A stretch of 64,000 nt of DNA, from assembly GCF_902459615.1 (NCBI RefSeq), contig NZ_CABPSA010000001.1, positions 682,001-746,000 on the forward strand. Direction: 5' to 3'. The stretch comes from Pandoraea commovens. GTDB lineage: Bacteria > Pseudomonadota > Gammaproteobacteria > Burkholderiales > Burkholderiaceae. Shown piece after piece: positions 8,538 to 17,651 of the stretch (position 1 is the stretch's first letter; each line of letters begins with the position of its first letter). The position numbers were made by a program, and so were the translations under genes. The notes under the pieces are model-generated. The model was not told the DNA's origin. It ran no database searches and worked only from the letters and a program-made list of their open reading frames with translations.

Positions 8538-9413
8538 ATGCAACCCACAACGTCTTCCCCGCCCGTCACCAGCGTGACGCCAACGGCCCCGTCGTCGGCG
8601 ACGTCTGCGACTGCGTTCGCCGCCCATCCGCCTGAGCAGCACGCCGTCAACATTGCCACGGTGGCATTCTTTTTCGATCTGGATGGCACGCTGGCACCGC
8701 TGGCGGCGCGCCCGGACGCGGTCAAACTGCCCCGCGACACGGCCCGTGTGCTCGCCCGCCTGTTTGAGCGCGCGAATGGCGCGATCGCCGTCGTGTCGGG
8801 TCGCGCTATCGACGACATCGACGGTCTGCTCGCCCCACTACACGTACCGGCCGCCGGCCTGCATGGTGCCGAGATTCGTCATGCAGACGGCAGGCTCGCG
8901 CGCGCCGAAGGCCACACCGCCGACACCGAACGCATCGCCGCCATGGCCGCGCCGCTGCATGCGCTGGTCGCACAGCATCCGGGGCTGCTGCTCGAGAACA
9001 AAGGCTGTGCGCTGGCGCTGCACTATCGCGGCGCGCCCGAACTGGCAGGTGTCGCACGCGACACGATGCGCGCGCTGGCCGATCTGCACGCCGACCGGTT
9101 CTCGCTACAGCCGGGCAAGCTGGTATTCGAACTGCGCCCGCGCAATGTCAGCAAGGGCCGCGCCATTTCGACACTTCTGAACGAGGCCCCGTTTGCGGGT
9201 CGAACGCCGCTCTTTGCCGGTGACGACCTCACCGACGAGGCCGGTTTTGCCGACGTGAATGCGCTGGGTGGCATCACGATCAAGATCGGGGACGGAGAGA
9301 CCTGCGCGCACCACCGGCTGCCTTCGCCGGACGCGCTCACCGCCTGGCTGCTCACGCTGCACGGCGACACCTCCCCCGCCCCGCCTCAACCCTCACAGGA
9401 GACAGACGTATGA
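8538..9413 (+). CDS. otsB: Trehalose-6-phosphate phosphatase
   Basis: A 291-residue HAD-superfamily phosphatase that converts trehalose 6-phosphate to trehalose. Motif I is FFFDLDGTLAPL with nucleophile Asp47 and Asp49; motif II is AVVSGR; motif III is the KGRAI lysine; motif IV is GDDLTDEAGF. The first 40 residues are a Ser/Thr/Pro/Ala-rich extension. The ATG at 8538 follows a GGAGA box by 4-5 nt, which is why I prefer it over the upstream in-frame ATG at 8400. The stop overlaps the otsA start by 4 nt (ATGA), so the two enzymes are translationally coupled, in the same B-A order as in enterobacteria. Confidence 0.93.
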   Translation: MQPTTSSPPVTSVTPTAPSSATSATAFAAHPPEQHAVNIATVAFFFDLDGTLAPLAARPDAVKLPRDTARVLARLFERANGAIAVVSGRAIDDIDGLLAPLHVPAAGLHGAEIRHADGRLARAEGHTADTERIAAMAAPLHALVAQHPGLLLENKGCALALHYRGAPELAGVARDTMRALADLHADRFSLQPGKLVFELRPRNVSKGRAISTLLNEAPFAGRTPLFAGDDLTDEAGFADVNALGGITIKIGDGETCAHHRLPSPDALTAWLLTLHGDTSPAPPQPSQETDV

Positions 9414-10828
9414 GTCGCTTAGTCATCGTATCGAACAGGGTCGCGCCCATGACCGAGGGCAAGCCCACTGCCGGCGGCCTGGCCATCGGCGTGTTCGATG
9501 CGCTCAAGGACACCGGAGGCATGTGGTTCGGCTGGAATGGCGAGATCGATGCGGAGCCCGCCACCGCCCCCGAGATCGCGCATCGCAACAACGTCACCTT
9601 CGCCACTGTCCCGCTCACCCGCCGCGACTACAACACGTACTACCGCGGCTTCTCCAATGCGACCCTGTGGCCGACGTTTCACTACCGCGACGACCTCACG
9701 CGCTATCAACGCGACGATTACAACGGCTATCGCCACGTCAACGCACGCTTCGCCGCGCTACTCGCCCCGCTGCTCAAAGACGACGATCTCATCTGGGTGC
9801 ACGACTATCACCTGCTGCCGTTCGCGCAGGCGTGCCGACAGATCGGGCTGCGCCAGCGGCTGGGCTTCTTTCTCCACATTCCGTTCCCGTCGCCGCAAGT
9901 CCTGATGACGGTGCCACCGCACGAAGCGCTCGTGCGCGCCATGTGCGAATACGATCTGGTCGGCTTCCAGACCGAGACGGACCGCACCGCATTCACCGAC
10001 TATCTTGTCCGGCACGCCGGGGCCACGCTGGGCTGCGACGGCACGATCACCGCTTACGGCCGAACCTTGCGCACGGGCGTCTATCCGATCGGCGTGTATC
10101 CGGACGAAATTCAGAAGCAGGCGACCGCGCGCGCGACCGTCAAGCACATCCTCGATCTGAAGCAAGGGTTGCAAGAACGCAAGCTCATCATGAGCGTGGA
10201 CCGCCTGGATTATTCGAAGGGGATGCTGGAACGCTTTCGCGCTTTCGAACGACTGCTGGAGCTGTGGCCGAACCAGCAAGGGACGGTAAGCTTCGTTCAG
10301 GTAGCGCCGCCAAGCCGCTCCGACGTGGCGGGCTATGGCGAAATCAGGCGTCAGCTGGAAACGCTGGCCGGTCATATCAACGGACGATTCTCGGACCTGG
10401 CGTGGGCACCGCTGCGCTACATCAACAAGCGCTACGATCACGAAGTGCTGATGTCGTTCTTCCGCGCGTCCCAGGTGGGCTACGTCACACCGTTGCGCGA
10501 CGGCATGAACCTCGTCGCCAAGGAATACGTCGCCTCGCAGGATCCGGCCGACCCCGGCGTACTGGTGCTGTCGTGTTTTGCAGGGGCGGCGCAGGAGCTC
10601 GACGGTGCGCTGATCGTGAATCCCTATGACATCGACGGCATGGCCGAAGCCCTGCGCTCGGCGCTGAACATGTCGTTGTCGGAGCGCCAGTCGCGTCACG
10701 AGAGCATGATGAGTACCTTGCGCGAGCACAACCTGTCGACGTGGCGCGACCGTTTCATCAGCGATCTGCGCGCGCCGACGACCGCAACACCTGCCTTGTT
10801 GCGCTGCGCCCAACCCGCCGCGGCCTGA
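9410..10828 (+). CDS. otsA: Trehalose-6-phosphate synthase (UDP-forming)
   Basis: A 472-residue GT20 glycosyltransferase joining UDP-glucose and glucose 6-phosphate to trehalose 6-phosphate, the step before OtsB. Visible landmarks are VSNRVAP at the N-terminus, [18 protein letters not shown] with the acceptor-site Asp, [10 protein letters not shown], the donor-binding [13 protein letters not shown], and [13 protein letters not shown] near the C-terminus. Length equals E. coli OtsA. Trehalose made here would act as an osmotic or desiccation protectant. No regulatory site is obvious upstream of otsB, so stress control cannot be read from the sequence. Confidence 0.95.
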   Translation: MSRLVIVSNRVAPMTEGKPTAGGLAIGVFDALKDTGGMWFGWNGEIDAEPATAPEIAHRNNVTFATVPLTRRDYNTYYRGFSNATLWPTFHYRDDLTRYQRDDYNGYRHVNARFAALLAPLLKDDDLIWVHDYHLLPFAQACRQIGLRQRLGFFLHIPFPSPQVLMTVPPHEALVRAMCEYDLVGFQTETDRTAFTDYLVRHAGATLGCDGTITAYGRTLRTGVYPIGVYPDEIQKQATARATVKHILDLKQGLQERKLIMSVDRLDYSKGMLERFRAFERLLELWPNQQGTVSFVQVAPPSRSDVAGYGEIRRQLETLAGHINGRFSDLAWAPLRYINKRYDHEVLMSFFRASQVGYVTPLRDGMNLVAKEYVASQDPADPGVLVLSCFAGAAQELDGALIVNPYDIDGMAEALRSALNMSLSERQSRHESMMSTLREHNLSTWRDRFISDLRAPTTATPALLRCAQPAAA

Positions 10829-10841
10829 CTGCCGGTCCTGC

Positions 10842-10866
10842 GCCGGTCCGACACCGTCGGTCCGGC
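10842..10866. other. GC-rich hairpin after otsA
   Basis: An 11-bp stem with a single T-T mismatch and a 3-nt loop (ACC) lies 14 nt after the otsA stop. No T-tract follows, so it may be a Rho-independent remnant, an mRNA-end stabiliser, or a coincidence of GC-rich sequence. Confidence 0.4.
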
Positions 10867-10918
10867 GGTCCAATGACTACGCAGGACGGCCGTGGACGAC
10901 GCCCTCAGGAGGCATGCC

Positions 10919-11737
10919 ATGCGCCAACGGAGCCACACCTCTGACCCTGCCGACACCTCGTGCGTCGAAGTCGAAACCGACGGGCCGGTAACGCTCATCA
11001 CGCTTGCGCGTCCAACCCGTCGCAACGCCGTCGACCGCCACATGGCGACGGCGTTGCGCGACGCGCTGCTCGCCTTCGAACAGGACGAGAACGCGAGCGT
11101 CGCGGTGCTTTGCGGCAAGGGCGCGTCGTTCTGCGCCGGAGCGGATCTCTCCGCCTTCGACGATCCTGAGCGCCGCAACGACGTCACGCCCGACGGCAGT
11201 GGCGACGGCCCGATGGGCCTTACGCGACGTCATCTGGACAAGCCCGTCATTGCGGCCGTCACCGGTCATGCGGTGGCAGGTGGATTGGAGCTGGCGTTGT
11301 GGTGCGACCTGCGCGTCGCGGACGACTCCGCTACGTTCGGCGTCTTCTGCCGACGCTTCGGGGTGCCGCTGATCGATGGGGGAACGGTCCGCCTGCCGCG
11401 CCTGATCGGCATGAGCCGGGCACTCGACATGATCCTGACCGGCCGCGCGGTGGGCGCGCAGGAGGCATTCGAGATCGGGCTGGTGAACCGGCTGGTGCCG
11501 GAAGGCATGGCGTGTCAGGGTGCGCTCGCATTGGCGCATCAGCTCGCCGAATTACCGCAAGGCGCGCTGCGCGCCGACCGCCGGGCGGCCTACGCGCAGT
11601 GGGATCTGCCGCTAGACACAGCGCTGCGTCAGGAGGGGGCCGCCGGACACGAGGTCGTCTTCTCGGAAGGCGTCGCCGGGGCCCGTGCGTTTCTGGCCGG
11701 GGCAGGCAGGCATGGTGCGCCGCGTGAGACGCCTTAA
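10919..11737 (+). CDS. Crotonase-superfamily protein (enoyl-CoA hydratase-like)
   Basis: A 272-residue crotonase fold. The oxyanion-hole segments SFCAGADLSAF and GHAVAGGLELALWCDLR are intact. However, the positions of the two catalytic glutamates of true enoyl-CoA hydratase look altered: FGVFCRRFGVP stands where the first Glu motif (PEIxLG) should be, and ALDMILTG carries Asp where the second Glu lies. The enzyme may therefore catalyse a different crotonase reaction such as isomerisation or hydrolysis, and I cannot name the substrate. The ATG at 10919 is fixed by a perfect AGGAGG 6 nt upstream; a GTG at 10892 is in frame but unsupported. Short repeats begin at the stop codon. Confidence 0.8.
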   Translation: MRQRSHTSDPADTSCVEVETDGPVTLITLARPTRRNAVDRHMATALRDALLAFEQDENASVAVLCGKGASFCAGADLSAFDDPERRNDVTPDGSGDGPMGLTRRHLDKPVIAAVTGHAVAGGLELALWCDLRVADDSATFGVFCRRFGVPLIDGGTVRLPRLIGMSRALDMILTGRAVGAQEAFEIGLVNRLVPEGMACQGALALAHQLAELPQGALRADRRAAYAQWDLPLDTALRQEGAAGHEVVFSEGVAGARAFLAGAGRHGAPRETP

Positions 11738-11757
11738 TGCCTTAATGCCTTATTGCC
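11731..11757. repeat. Three 8-bp tandem repeats at a stop codon
   Basis: GCCTTAAT, GCCTTAAT and GCCTTATT follow each other and end with GCC. The first copy contains the TAA stop of the crotonase gene. Such an array could arise by slippage; function is not evident. Confidence 0.75.
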
Positions 11758-11826
11758 CGCCCCTGTGCCACCGGTAACCCCAGCGTCAGAAGGTGAAGCA
11801 ACCGACGCTTAGGGCCATATCAGGCC

Positions 11827-12501
11827 TTATCGGGCCGGTGCAGGCAGCGGCGGCAGTTGCGCCAGACGCTTGCTCAGGCCGTCTGCAATTTCCTTCTGAT
11901 TGGCCTGCTTCGCAAAGTCGACGGCCGTCATCTTCAACTGGTTCGCGAGACGAACGTCTGCCCCACCGTCGAGCAACACTTTGCACGTGCTGATATGGCC
12001 GCCGCGCGCTGCCATCATGAGCGGCGTCGTGCCGTTCGGCGATTCCGCATCGACGTACGCCGACGCATCGAGCAGCATTTGCACGATGTCGTCATGACCG
12101 TTCGTCGCCGCGTAGTGCAGCGGTGCCCAGCCCTTCTTGTTGACTTCGGCGTCCTTGTCGATCAGGAGCTTCACCATCGGCGTGAGGCCTTGCAGCGACG
12201 CAATCATCATGGCGTTCTCGCCCGCGCGATTCGTGGCATCCAGATCGGTACGCTTGTCTTCGATGAGCAACTTGGCGACGCCAACGGACTTCTCGCGCAT
12301 CGCAATCACCAGCAGCGGATCGCCCTTCTCGTCGCGCGTATTCGGATCGACACCCGCCTTGAGCGCCTGTTGCACGGCCTTGGTGTCGTCAAACACCACC
12401 GCTTTGACCAATGACGTATTGGAGGTCGCGGCCGTGGCACACGCCGTCAGCCACAACACGCTCAGCAGCGTGAAGACGTGGATCACTGAAAATTTACGCA
12501 T
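11827..12501 (-). CDS. Ankyrin-repeat lipoprotein
   Basis: A 224-residue exported protein with a lipobox LTAC (Cys21) after a hydrophobic signal, so it is probably anchored in a membrane facing the periplasm. At least four ankyrin repeats follow between about 35 and 205, with typical GWAPLHYAATNGH and GTTPLMMAARGGH cores and the GADVRLANQ turn. It is the last gene of the mltG-tmk-holB-tatD row, 83 nt after tatD starts to be free of overlap. Ankyrin repeats bind proteins; the partner is unknown. In other bacteria periplasmic ankyrin proteins can be linked to catalase or peroxide defence, but nothing here shows that. Confidence 0.8.
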   Translation of the reverse strand: MRKFSVIHVFTLLSVLWLTACATAATSNTSLVKAVVFDDTKAVQQALKAGVDPNTRDEKGDPLLVIAMREKSVGVAKLLIEDKRTDLDATNRAGENAMMIASLQGLTPMVKLLIDKDAEVNKKGWAPLHYAATNGHDDIVQMLLDASAYVDAESPNGTTPLMMAARGGHISTCKVLLDGGADVRLANQLKMTAVDFAKQANQKEIADGLSKRLAQLPPLPAPAR

Positions 12502-12584
12502 CGGGGGCTCCTGTCGGTCGTCCGGGAAGTTCGGTTAAAAGCGTCGGCAAAAACGTCGGTTCGAAAGCTATGCGCGATGCGAGT

Positions 12585-13367
12585 TCAATGCTTCGCCGTG
12601 GCAAAGAGGCGGAAGAAGTTCTCGCTTGTCGCCTCGGCAATCTTCTGCAAAGGCTCACCGCGCAAATCCGCGATGAATTCCGCCACATGGCGCACATAGC
12701 CCGGCTGATTGAGCTTGCCGCGATACGGCACCGGCGCGAGATAGGGCGAATCCGTTTCGATCAGCATGCGATCGAGCGGCACGCGACGCGCAACGTCCTG
12801 CAAATCGCGCGCGCTCTTGAACGTGACGATGCCCGAGAACGAGATGTAGAAGTTCTGATCGAGCGCGCCCTTTGCGACATCCCAGCTTTCGGTGAAGCAA
12901 TGCATCACGCCTGCTGGCTCGCCGGCCTCCTCTTCCCGCATGAGACGCAGCGTGTCGTCTGCGGCCGAGCGGGTGTGAATGATCAGCGGCTTGCCGGTCA
13001 CGCGTGCAGCACGGATGTGCGTGCGAAATCGCTCGCGCTGCCATTCCATGTCTTCGATACTGCGGCCTTCGAGGCGGTAGTAGTCGAGGCCGGTTTCCCC
13101 GATGGCGACGACCTTCGGCGTGGCAGCCAGACGCACGAGATCGTCGACGCTCGGCTCGGGGGTGTCCTCATAGTCGGGATGCACGCCTACGGAGGCGTAG
13201 ACATTATCGTGCTGCGCCGCGATCTCCAGCACCTGCGGCAACGTCGGCAGATCGACGGAGACACACAGCGCATGGCTGACCTTGTTCTCGCGCATACGGG
13301 CGAGCAAGTCCGGCATCTGCTCGGCCAGCTCCGGGAAATTGATATGACAGTGCGAATCGATGAACAT
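12585..13367 (-). CDS. TatD-family metal-dependent hydrolase/DNase (YcfH type)
   Basis: A 260-residue TIM-barrel metalloenzyme. Metal ligands are visible: DSHCHIN (His6, His8) at the N-terminus, GETGLDYY with the bridging Glu, IHTRSA, HCFTES and ETDSPYLAP. The family includes 3'-5' exonucleases and deoxyribonucleases. It lies 29 nt downstream of holB, the usual place of ycfH in tmk-holB operons. The frame is open far upstream, but MFIDSHCHIN at 13367 is the conserved N-terminus. Assignment to TatD family is firm; the substrate is inferred from relatives. Confidence 0.9.
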   Translation of the reverse strand: MFIDSHCHINFPELAEQMPDLLARMRENKVSHALCVSVDLPTLPQVLEIAAQHDNVYASVGVHPDYEDTPEPSVDDLVRLAATPKVVAIGETGLDYYRLEGRSIEDMEWQRERFRTHIRAARVTGKPLIIHTRSAADDTLRLMREEEAGEPAGVMHCFTESWDVAKGALDQNFYISFSGIVTFKSARDLQDVARRVPLDRMLIETDSPYLAPVPYRGKLNQPGYVRHVAEFIADLRGEPLQKIAEATSENFFRLFATAKH

Positions 13368-13396
13368 GATGTGCGATCGGTTGCCGGTCCCTTGCA

Positions 13397-14437
13397 TCAA
13401 AGCGATGCCGGGCCACCGAACAACTGTTTGTATTGCAGGAAAAGCGCTTCGAGCAGCACGCGCGTATTGAGCGGGTGATTCTGCACCTGACGCTGTTGCG
13501 CCAGTTCGCGCAGGAAGCCGAGCAGACGGACGTCGTCGGTCGCATCGCCGCAGCGGCGCAACGCCTGTGCCTGCGCCGGGAAGAAACGGACGGCACCGGC
13601 CATGCGCTCGGCGAGTACGTCGAAACACCAGCGTTGTAACGTCTCGAGAATGCCCGGCAAGCTGCCCTTGTGCAGTTGCTCGGCGCAGGCGAAAGCGTCG
13701 ATCGCGCCGCCTTGTGCGAGCTGTCCCAGCAACCAGTCGCGCCAGCCACGCTCGTCGGGCTCGGCCAGCGCGCGTGCGGCCAGCGGGGCACCGCCTGCTT
13801 CCGCGAGCACGGCAGCGGCCGTGGTTGCATTGAGGCCAGCTTCGCCCATGAGCCATTGCGTGGCCTGCGCGTCGTCAGGACGCGTGAGCACCAGTCGACG
13901 GCAGCGCGACAGAATCGTCGGCAGCAGGCGGTCGGGTTGCGTCGTCACCAGCAGAAACACGACGCCTTCGGGCGGCTCTTCCAGCGTCTTGAGCAAGGCG
14001 TTCGCAGCATGCACGTTGAGCGACTCGGCCGGATACAGCAACACGACACGACGCCCCTGACGATGCGAACCAAGGCTCGCAAAGTCGATGACCTCGCGCA
14101 CCTGCTCGATCTTGATTTCCTTACTCGGCGTTTTCGTCTTTTTGTCGCCATCGGCCTCCGCCCGCGCGTCTGCGCCGGGGAGCGTCTCTGCCAGCGCTTC
14201 GGGGCAAATCACGCGGAAGTCCGGGTGATTGCCGCTCGCGAACCACTGGCATGCGCCGCAAGTCCCGCACGGAAGATGATCGGCACGTGGCGATTCGCAC
14301 AGCAAGCCCTGCGCAAACGTTCGCGCAAGCGCCACTTCGCCAATGCCCGGCACCGCCTGCAACAGCAGGGCGTGCGGCATCTGGGTGCGCAGGTCGTTAA
14401 GGCGTGTCCAGTCCTCTGACTGCCACGGATACAGCAT
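13397..14437 (-). CDS. holB: DNA polymerase III delta' subunit
   Basis: A 346-residue clamp-loader subunit. The N-terminus has the AAA+ core with a degenerate P-loop (VPGIGEVALA, no GKT), as expected for the non-hydrolysing delta' subunit, and four zinc cysteines (Cys47, Cys57, Cys60, Cys63). LLKTLEEPP and the arginine-finger LSRCRRL motif follow. It works with HolA and DnaX to load the beta clamp. A charged insert (residues about 92-105) lengthens the zinc region. It sits between tmk and tatD in a common bacterial gene order. Confidence 0.93.
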   Translation of the reverse strand: MLYPWQSEDWTRLNDLRTQMPHALLLQAVPGIGEVALARTFAQGLLCESPRADHLPCGTCGACQWFASGNHPDFRVICPEALAETLPGADARAEADGDKKTKTPSKEIKIEQVREVIDFASLGSHRQGRRVVLLYPAESLNVHAANALLKTLEEPPEGVVFLLVTTQPDRLLPTILSRCRRLVLTRPDDAQATQWLMGEAGLNATTAAAVLAEAGGAPLAARALAEPDERGWRDWLLGQLAQGGAIDAFACAEQLHKGSLPGILETLQRWCFDVLAERMAGAVRFFPAQAQALRRCGDATDDVRLLGFLRELAQQRQVQNHPLNTRVLLEALFLQYKQLFGGPASL

Positions 14438-14630
14438 GTGGGCTCCTTGGCCGGATGTTGCAGATGTTTCGGATACTACGTGGGCGCGTCGACCGACGCT
14501 TGCGTCTGCGGGAGATCGCGGCAGATCGCTCGAGATCGTTCGTGCCCAACGTCAGCCATCGACGTGGATATCCGAATTATGCGCGCGTCGGGGAAAACCG
14601 GATGAAGTCCGTCCCTTCCCGCAAGCGCGC
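14438..14630 (-). other. Gap between tmk and holB
   Basis: About 230 nt separate tmk from holB. No coding gene is supported; pilZ, which occupies this position in some gammaproteobacteria, is absent. The tmk-proximal end carries the 10-bp repeat tract listed separately. Confidence 0.6.
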
Positions 14631-14676
14631 CTGGTGTTGCCCAATGTTGCCTAATGTTGCTTAGTGTCGCTCAGTG
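14631..14676. repeat. Four to five copies of a 10-bp tandem repeat at tmk 3' end
   Basis: Successive 10-mers CTGGTGTTGC, CCAATGTTGC, CTAATGTTGC, TTAGTGTCGC and TCAGTGCCCC share the YNARTGTYGC pattern and decay toward tmk. The tract abuts and includes the tmk stop codon (14671-14673, minus strand). The period of 10 is not a multiple of 3. Confidence 0.75.
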
Positions 14677-15333
14677 CCCCGGCAATCCCAGCCGCGCGAA
14701 TACGTCGGCGAGTTGCTCGGCAATGGCGTCGATGCTCTGCGCTGCGTCGATCAGCACGATGCGCCCGCCCGATTCCTCGGCACGACGCAGATACTCCTCG
14801 CGCACCCGAGTGAAAAACGCGGCCGACTCCCGTTCGAACTTGTCAGGCGCACGGGCACCGGCCAGTCGTGCGGCGGCAATTGCCGGATCGAGATCGAACA
14901 GAATCGTCAGATCGGGCTGGCGCGAGCCCTGCACCCAGCGCTCGAGAATCGACAGCTTGTCGCGCGACAGGCCACGCCCGCCGCCCTGATACGCAAACGT
15001 CGCGTCGGTAAAACGATCGGAGACGACCCAGTCACCGCGTGCCAGCGCGGGCTCGATCACCTTCACCAGATGTTCGCGGCGACCCGCAAACATGAGGAGC
15101 GCCTCGGTTTCGATATCCATCGGCTCGTCGAGCACGAGCTTGCGCAGCGCTTCGCCCAGCGGCGTCCCCCCCGGCTCGCGCGTCGCCACCACGTCACGGC
15201 CAACGGCGGCGAGGCCCTGACGCAGTGCGTCGACAAAGGCGTTCACGTGCGTACTCTTGCCCGCGCCGTCGATGCCCTCGAAAGTCACGAACTTGCCCGG
15301 CACCACGGCCGGTGCGTCCGGGGATTGCGTCAT
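14671..15333 (-). CDS. tmk: Thymidylate kinase
   Basis: A 220-residue P-loop kinase that phosphorylates dTMP to dTDP. The P-loop is GIDGAGKST (20-28), the DR(Y/F) motif is [16 protein letters not shown], and the LID region with RARxPDKFE-type residues follows. The ATG overlaps the mltG stop by 3 nt, so it is translationally coupled to mltG. The first 13 residues are a non-conserved leader. Gene order mltG-tmk-holB is widely conserved. Confidence 0.95.
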   Translation of the reverse strand: MTQSPDAPAVVPGKFVTFEGIDGAGKSTHVNAFVDALRQGLAAVGRDVVATREPGGTPLGEALRKLVLDEPMDIETEALLMFAGRREHLVKVIEPALARGDWVVSDRFTDATFAYQGGGRGLSRDKLSILERWVQGSRQPDLTILFDLDPAIAAARLAGARAPDKFERESAAFFTRVREEYLRRAEESGGRIVLIDAAQSIDAIAEQLADVFARLGLPGH

Positions 15334-16325
15334 TGCTCACCTCGCTGATATTTGTCCACGGCGCGATTGTGCTCCTGAAGGTTGGTCGAGAAGTGGCTCG
15401 TACCGTCGCCGCGGGCCACGAAATACAGGGCGTCGGTCGGCGCAGGGTTGAGCGACGCAGCCAGCGACGCCACGCCAGGCAGCGCAATCGGCGTCGGCGG
15501 CAGGCCGGCGCGCGTGTAAGTGTTGTACGGCGTATCCGTTTGCAGGTCGCGTTTGCGCAGACGTCCCGTGTACAGATCGCCCATGCCGTAGATCACCGTC
15601 GGGTCGGTCTGCAGCAGCATGCGCTTGCGCAGCCGGTTGACGAATACCGCCGCCACTTGCCCGCGCTCCACGGCCTGCCCTGTCTCCTTCTCGACGAGAG
15701 AGGCCATGATAAGTGCTTCGTACGGCGTGGCGTACGGCAAGCCCGGCGCGCGCGACGCCCAGGCTTCGTCCAGACGCTTCTGCATCAGGCGATAAGCGCG
15801 CTTGTAAATATCGACATCGCTGGTGCCTTTCGGAAAAAGGTACGTGTCGGGGAAGAACATGCCCTCGGCTTCCGCGCGATCCGCGCCCACGAGTTGCATC
15901 AGGTCGGCGTCGGGCAGCCCGGCCGTGTCGTGACGCAACGCCGGGTTGGCATCGATCTCGGAGCGCATCTTCTTGAAGGTCCAGCCCTCGATGATCGTCA
16001 CCACGTATTGGTTGACGTCGCCGCGTGCAAGCTTGTCCATGACTTCCATGGGCGTAATGCCGGTCGCGAACTCGTAGTTGCCCGACTTGAGCTTGGTGCC
16101 CACGTCCATCACGCGGGCGAGCAGATTGAACAGCAGCGGATGCACCGGGACGCCGCCCGTGCGCAACTGCGTGGCGACGCTGCGCACCGAGCTATAAGGC
16201 TTGATCGTGACGTCCAGCGTCGGCTTGCCCAATTGCAGCGGCGCTTGTGCCCAATAATAGAAAGCGCCGCCGGCCGCCAGTGCCGCGACGATCAACAGGA
16301 CAAACAGACGTTTGATGAAGTACAT
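15330..16325 (-). CDS. mltG: Endolytic murein transglycosylase
   Basis: A 331-residue membrane-anchored lytic transglycosylase that cleaves nascent glycan strands and may set strand length. One N-terminal membrane helix (about 4-24) is followed by a LysM-like region and the YceG catalytic domain. The catalytic Glu212 lies in MASLVEKET, and [16 protein letters not shown] and [14 protein letters not shown] are family-typical. Upstream in-frame codons to 16415 exist, but MYFIKRLF gives the expected length (E. coli 340) and a proper signal anchor. It heads the operon leading into tmk. Confidence 0.93.
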   Translation of the reverse strand: MYFIKRLFVLLIVAALAAGGAFYYWAQAPLQLGKPTLDVTIKPYSSVRSVATQLRTGGVPVHPLLFNLLARVMDVGTKLKSGNYEFATGITPMEVMDKLARGDVNQYVVTIIEGWTFKKMRSEIDANPALRHDTAGLPDADLMQLVGADRAEAEGMFFPDTYLFPKGTSDVDIYKRAYRLMQKRLDEAWASRAPGLPYATPYEALIMASLVEKETGQAVERGQVAAVFVNRLRKRMLLQTDPTVIYGMGDLYTGRLRKRDLQTDTPYNTYTRAGLPPTPIALPGVASLAASLNPAPTDALYFVARGDGTSHFSTNLQEHNRAVDKYQRGEQ

Positions 16326-16459
16326 GAATTGCAGGATAAGTCGCGCGATGACGACAGCGGGTTCGGGGGACTCGTCTGCCGGGCGCGCGTGGCGGCAACG
16401 GTGTCGGGGGCGCATTTTGCGCGTCGAACCGGGCTCGCACGTCCTAGCGGAAGACCCAA

Positions 16460-16465
16460 TATAAT
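16460..16465 (+). promoter_or_regulatory. TATAAT element between mltG and ygfZ
   Basis: A perfect TATAAT lies 46 nt before ygfZ in an AT-rich patch of a divergent intergenic region. No good TTGACA is found 16-18 nt upstream, so it is only a candidate -10 box. Confidence 0.35.
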
Positions 16466-16510
16466 ACTTTGACTTGCCGAACCCTCACAGATTGACAGGC
16501 ACTTTCGTTT

Positions 16511-17629
16511 ATGACCTCCACATGGCGTGATCTTCTGCCGCAAGCGGCAGCCGCTTCTCTTTCCGATATTTCGTCCGATGCACGTGCCGCACAGTTCGAT
16601 GCGTTGCGCACGGGCAGCTTCGTCGCGCTGGCGAGCGACACCGGCCTCATCGCCGTAAACGGCGCCGACGCGGCGGCGTTCCTGCACGGTCAGTTGACCA
16701 GCGACGTCGAACGTCTGTCGCCCGTGCAGGCCCGTCTGGCGGGCTATTGCTCGGCCAAGGGACGCCTGCTCGCGACCTTCCTGATGTGGCGCGACACGTC
16801 GCCCGACGCGACGATCTATCTCGCCAGCGACGCCACCGTGCAGGCCGCCGTCCAGAAACGTCTGTCGATGTTCGTGCTGCGCGCGAAGGCGAAACTGACG
16901 GACGGCACCGCCACGCATGTCCTGCTGCAAGTCGGTGGCCCGGCCGTTGAGGCCTTGCTGTCGCGGACGTTCGCGTCGCTGCCCGCCGCCGCGCTGGCAG
17001 CCGCGCATGCCACCATGGGCGACGCTCCCGGCAACGGCACCAGCCTGATTCGTCTGCCCGATGCCGGTATGGCCCGCTCACTTTCGCGCTTCCTTTGGAG
17101 CGTGCCGGTCGCGCAAGCCGCCGCAGTCTGGAACTCGCTGGTCGGCACGGACGGCGTCGTCGCCGTCGACCCGACGCTCGCGACCTGGCTCGACGTGCAA
17201 AGCGGTGTGGCCCGTGTCACTACGGCAACGCAAGAGCAGTTCGTGCCGCAGATGATCAACTGGGAAGTCGTGGGTGGCGTGAACTTCCGCAAGGGGTGCT
17301 ACCCGGGGCAGGAAGTCGTCGCGCGCAGCCAGTATCGCGGCACGATCAAGCGTCGGCTCCATCTGGCCCATGTTGACGGCGTGCAGCCGGAGCCGGGACA
17401 GGAGCTGGTCGAAACGAGCGATCCCGACCAGCCCTGCGGCATGGTGGTGCTGGCTGCACCGGCACCGAATGGCGGTTATGACGTCCTCGTCGAGCTGAAA
17501 CTCTCCGCACGCGAAGCCGACGATGTCCGCCTTGGCACGGTCGACGGTGCAGCGCTGGCGTTCGGTGAGCTGCCTTACGAGATCATCGATCCGACGGAAG
17601 TGCCAGCATCGTCGGCCGCAGCATCCTAA
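16511..17629 (+). CDS. ygfZ: YgfZ/GcvT-like folate-binding Fe-S maintenance protein
   Basis: A 372-residue folate-dependent protein that helps maintain certain iron-sulfur enzymes such as MiaB. The diagnostic KGCYPGQEVVAR motif with its redox-active cysteine is at about residue 260. The N-terminus (VNGADAAAFLHGQLTSDV) resembles the folate-binding fold of GcvT. It is somewhat longer than the E. coli protein (326), mainly in the middle. It starts a three-gene run with DUF4936 and NRDE proteins. Confidence 0.92.
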   Translation: MTSTWRDLLPQAAAASLSDISSDARAAQFDALRTGSFVALASDTGLIAVNGADAAAFLHGQLTSDVERLSPVQARLAGYCSAKGRLLATFLMWRDTSPDATIYLASDATVQAAVQKRLSMFVLRAKAKLTDGTATHVLLQVGGPAVEALLSRTFASLPAAALAAAHATMGDAPGNGTSLIRLPDAGMARSLSRFLWSVPVAQAAAVWNSLVGTDGVVAVDPTLATWLDVQSGVARVTTATQEQFVPQMINWEVVGGVNFRKGCYPGQEVVARSQYRGTIKRRLHLAHVDGVQPEPGQELVETSDPDQPCGMVVLAAPAPNGGYDVLVELKLSAREADDVRLGTVDGAALAFGELPYEIIDPTEVPASSAAAS

Positions 17630-17651
17630 GTCGGCCCTACGGCCAGCGCTA

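Noticed and set aside
14438-14670. A missing pilZ or small gene between tmk and holB
   Set aside because: No frame there has a start, ribosome-binding site and recognisable domain; open frames overlap the repeat and are low-complexity.
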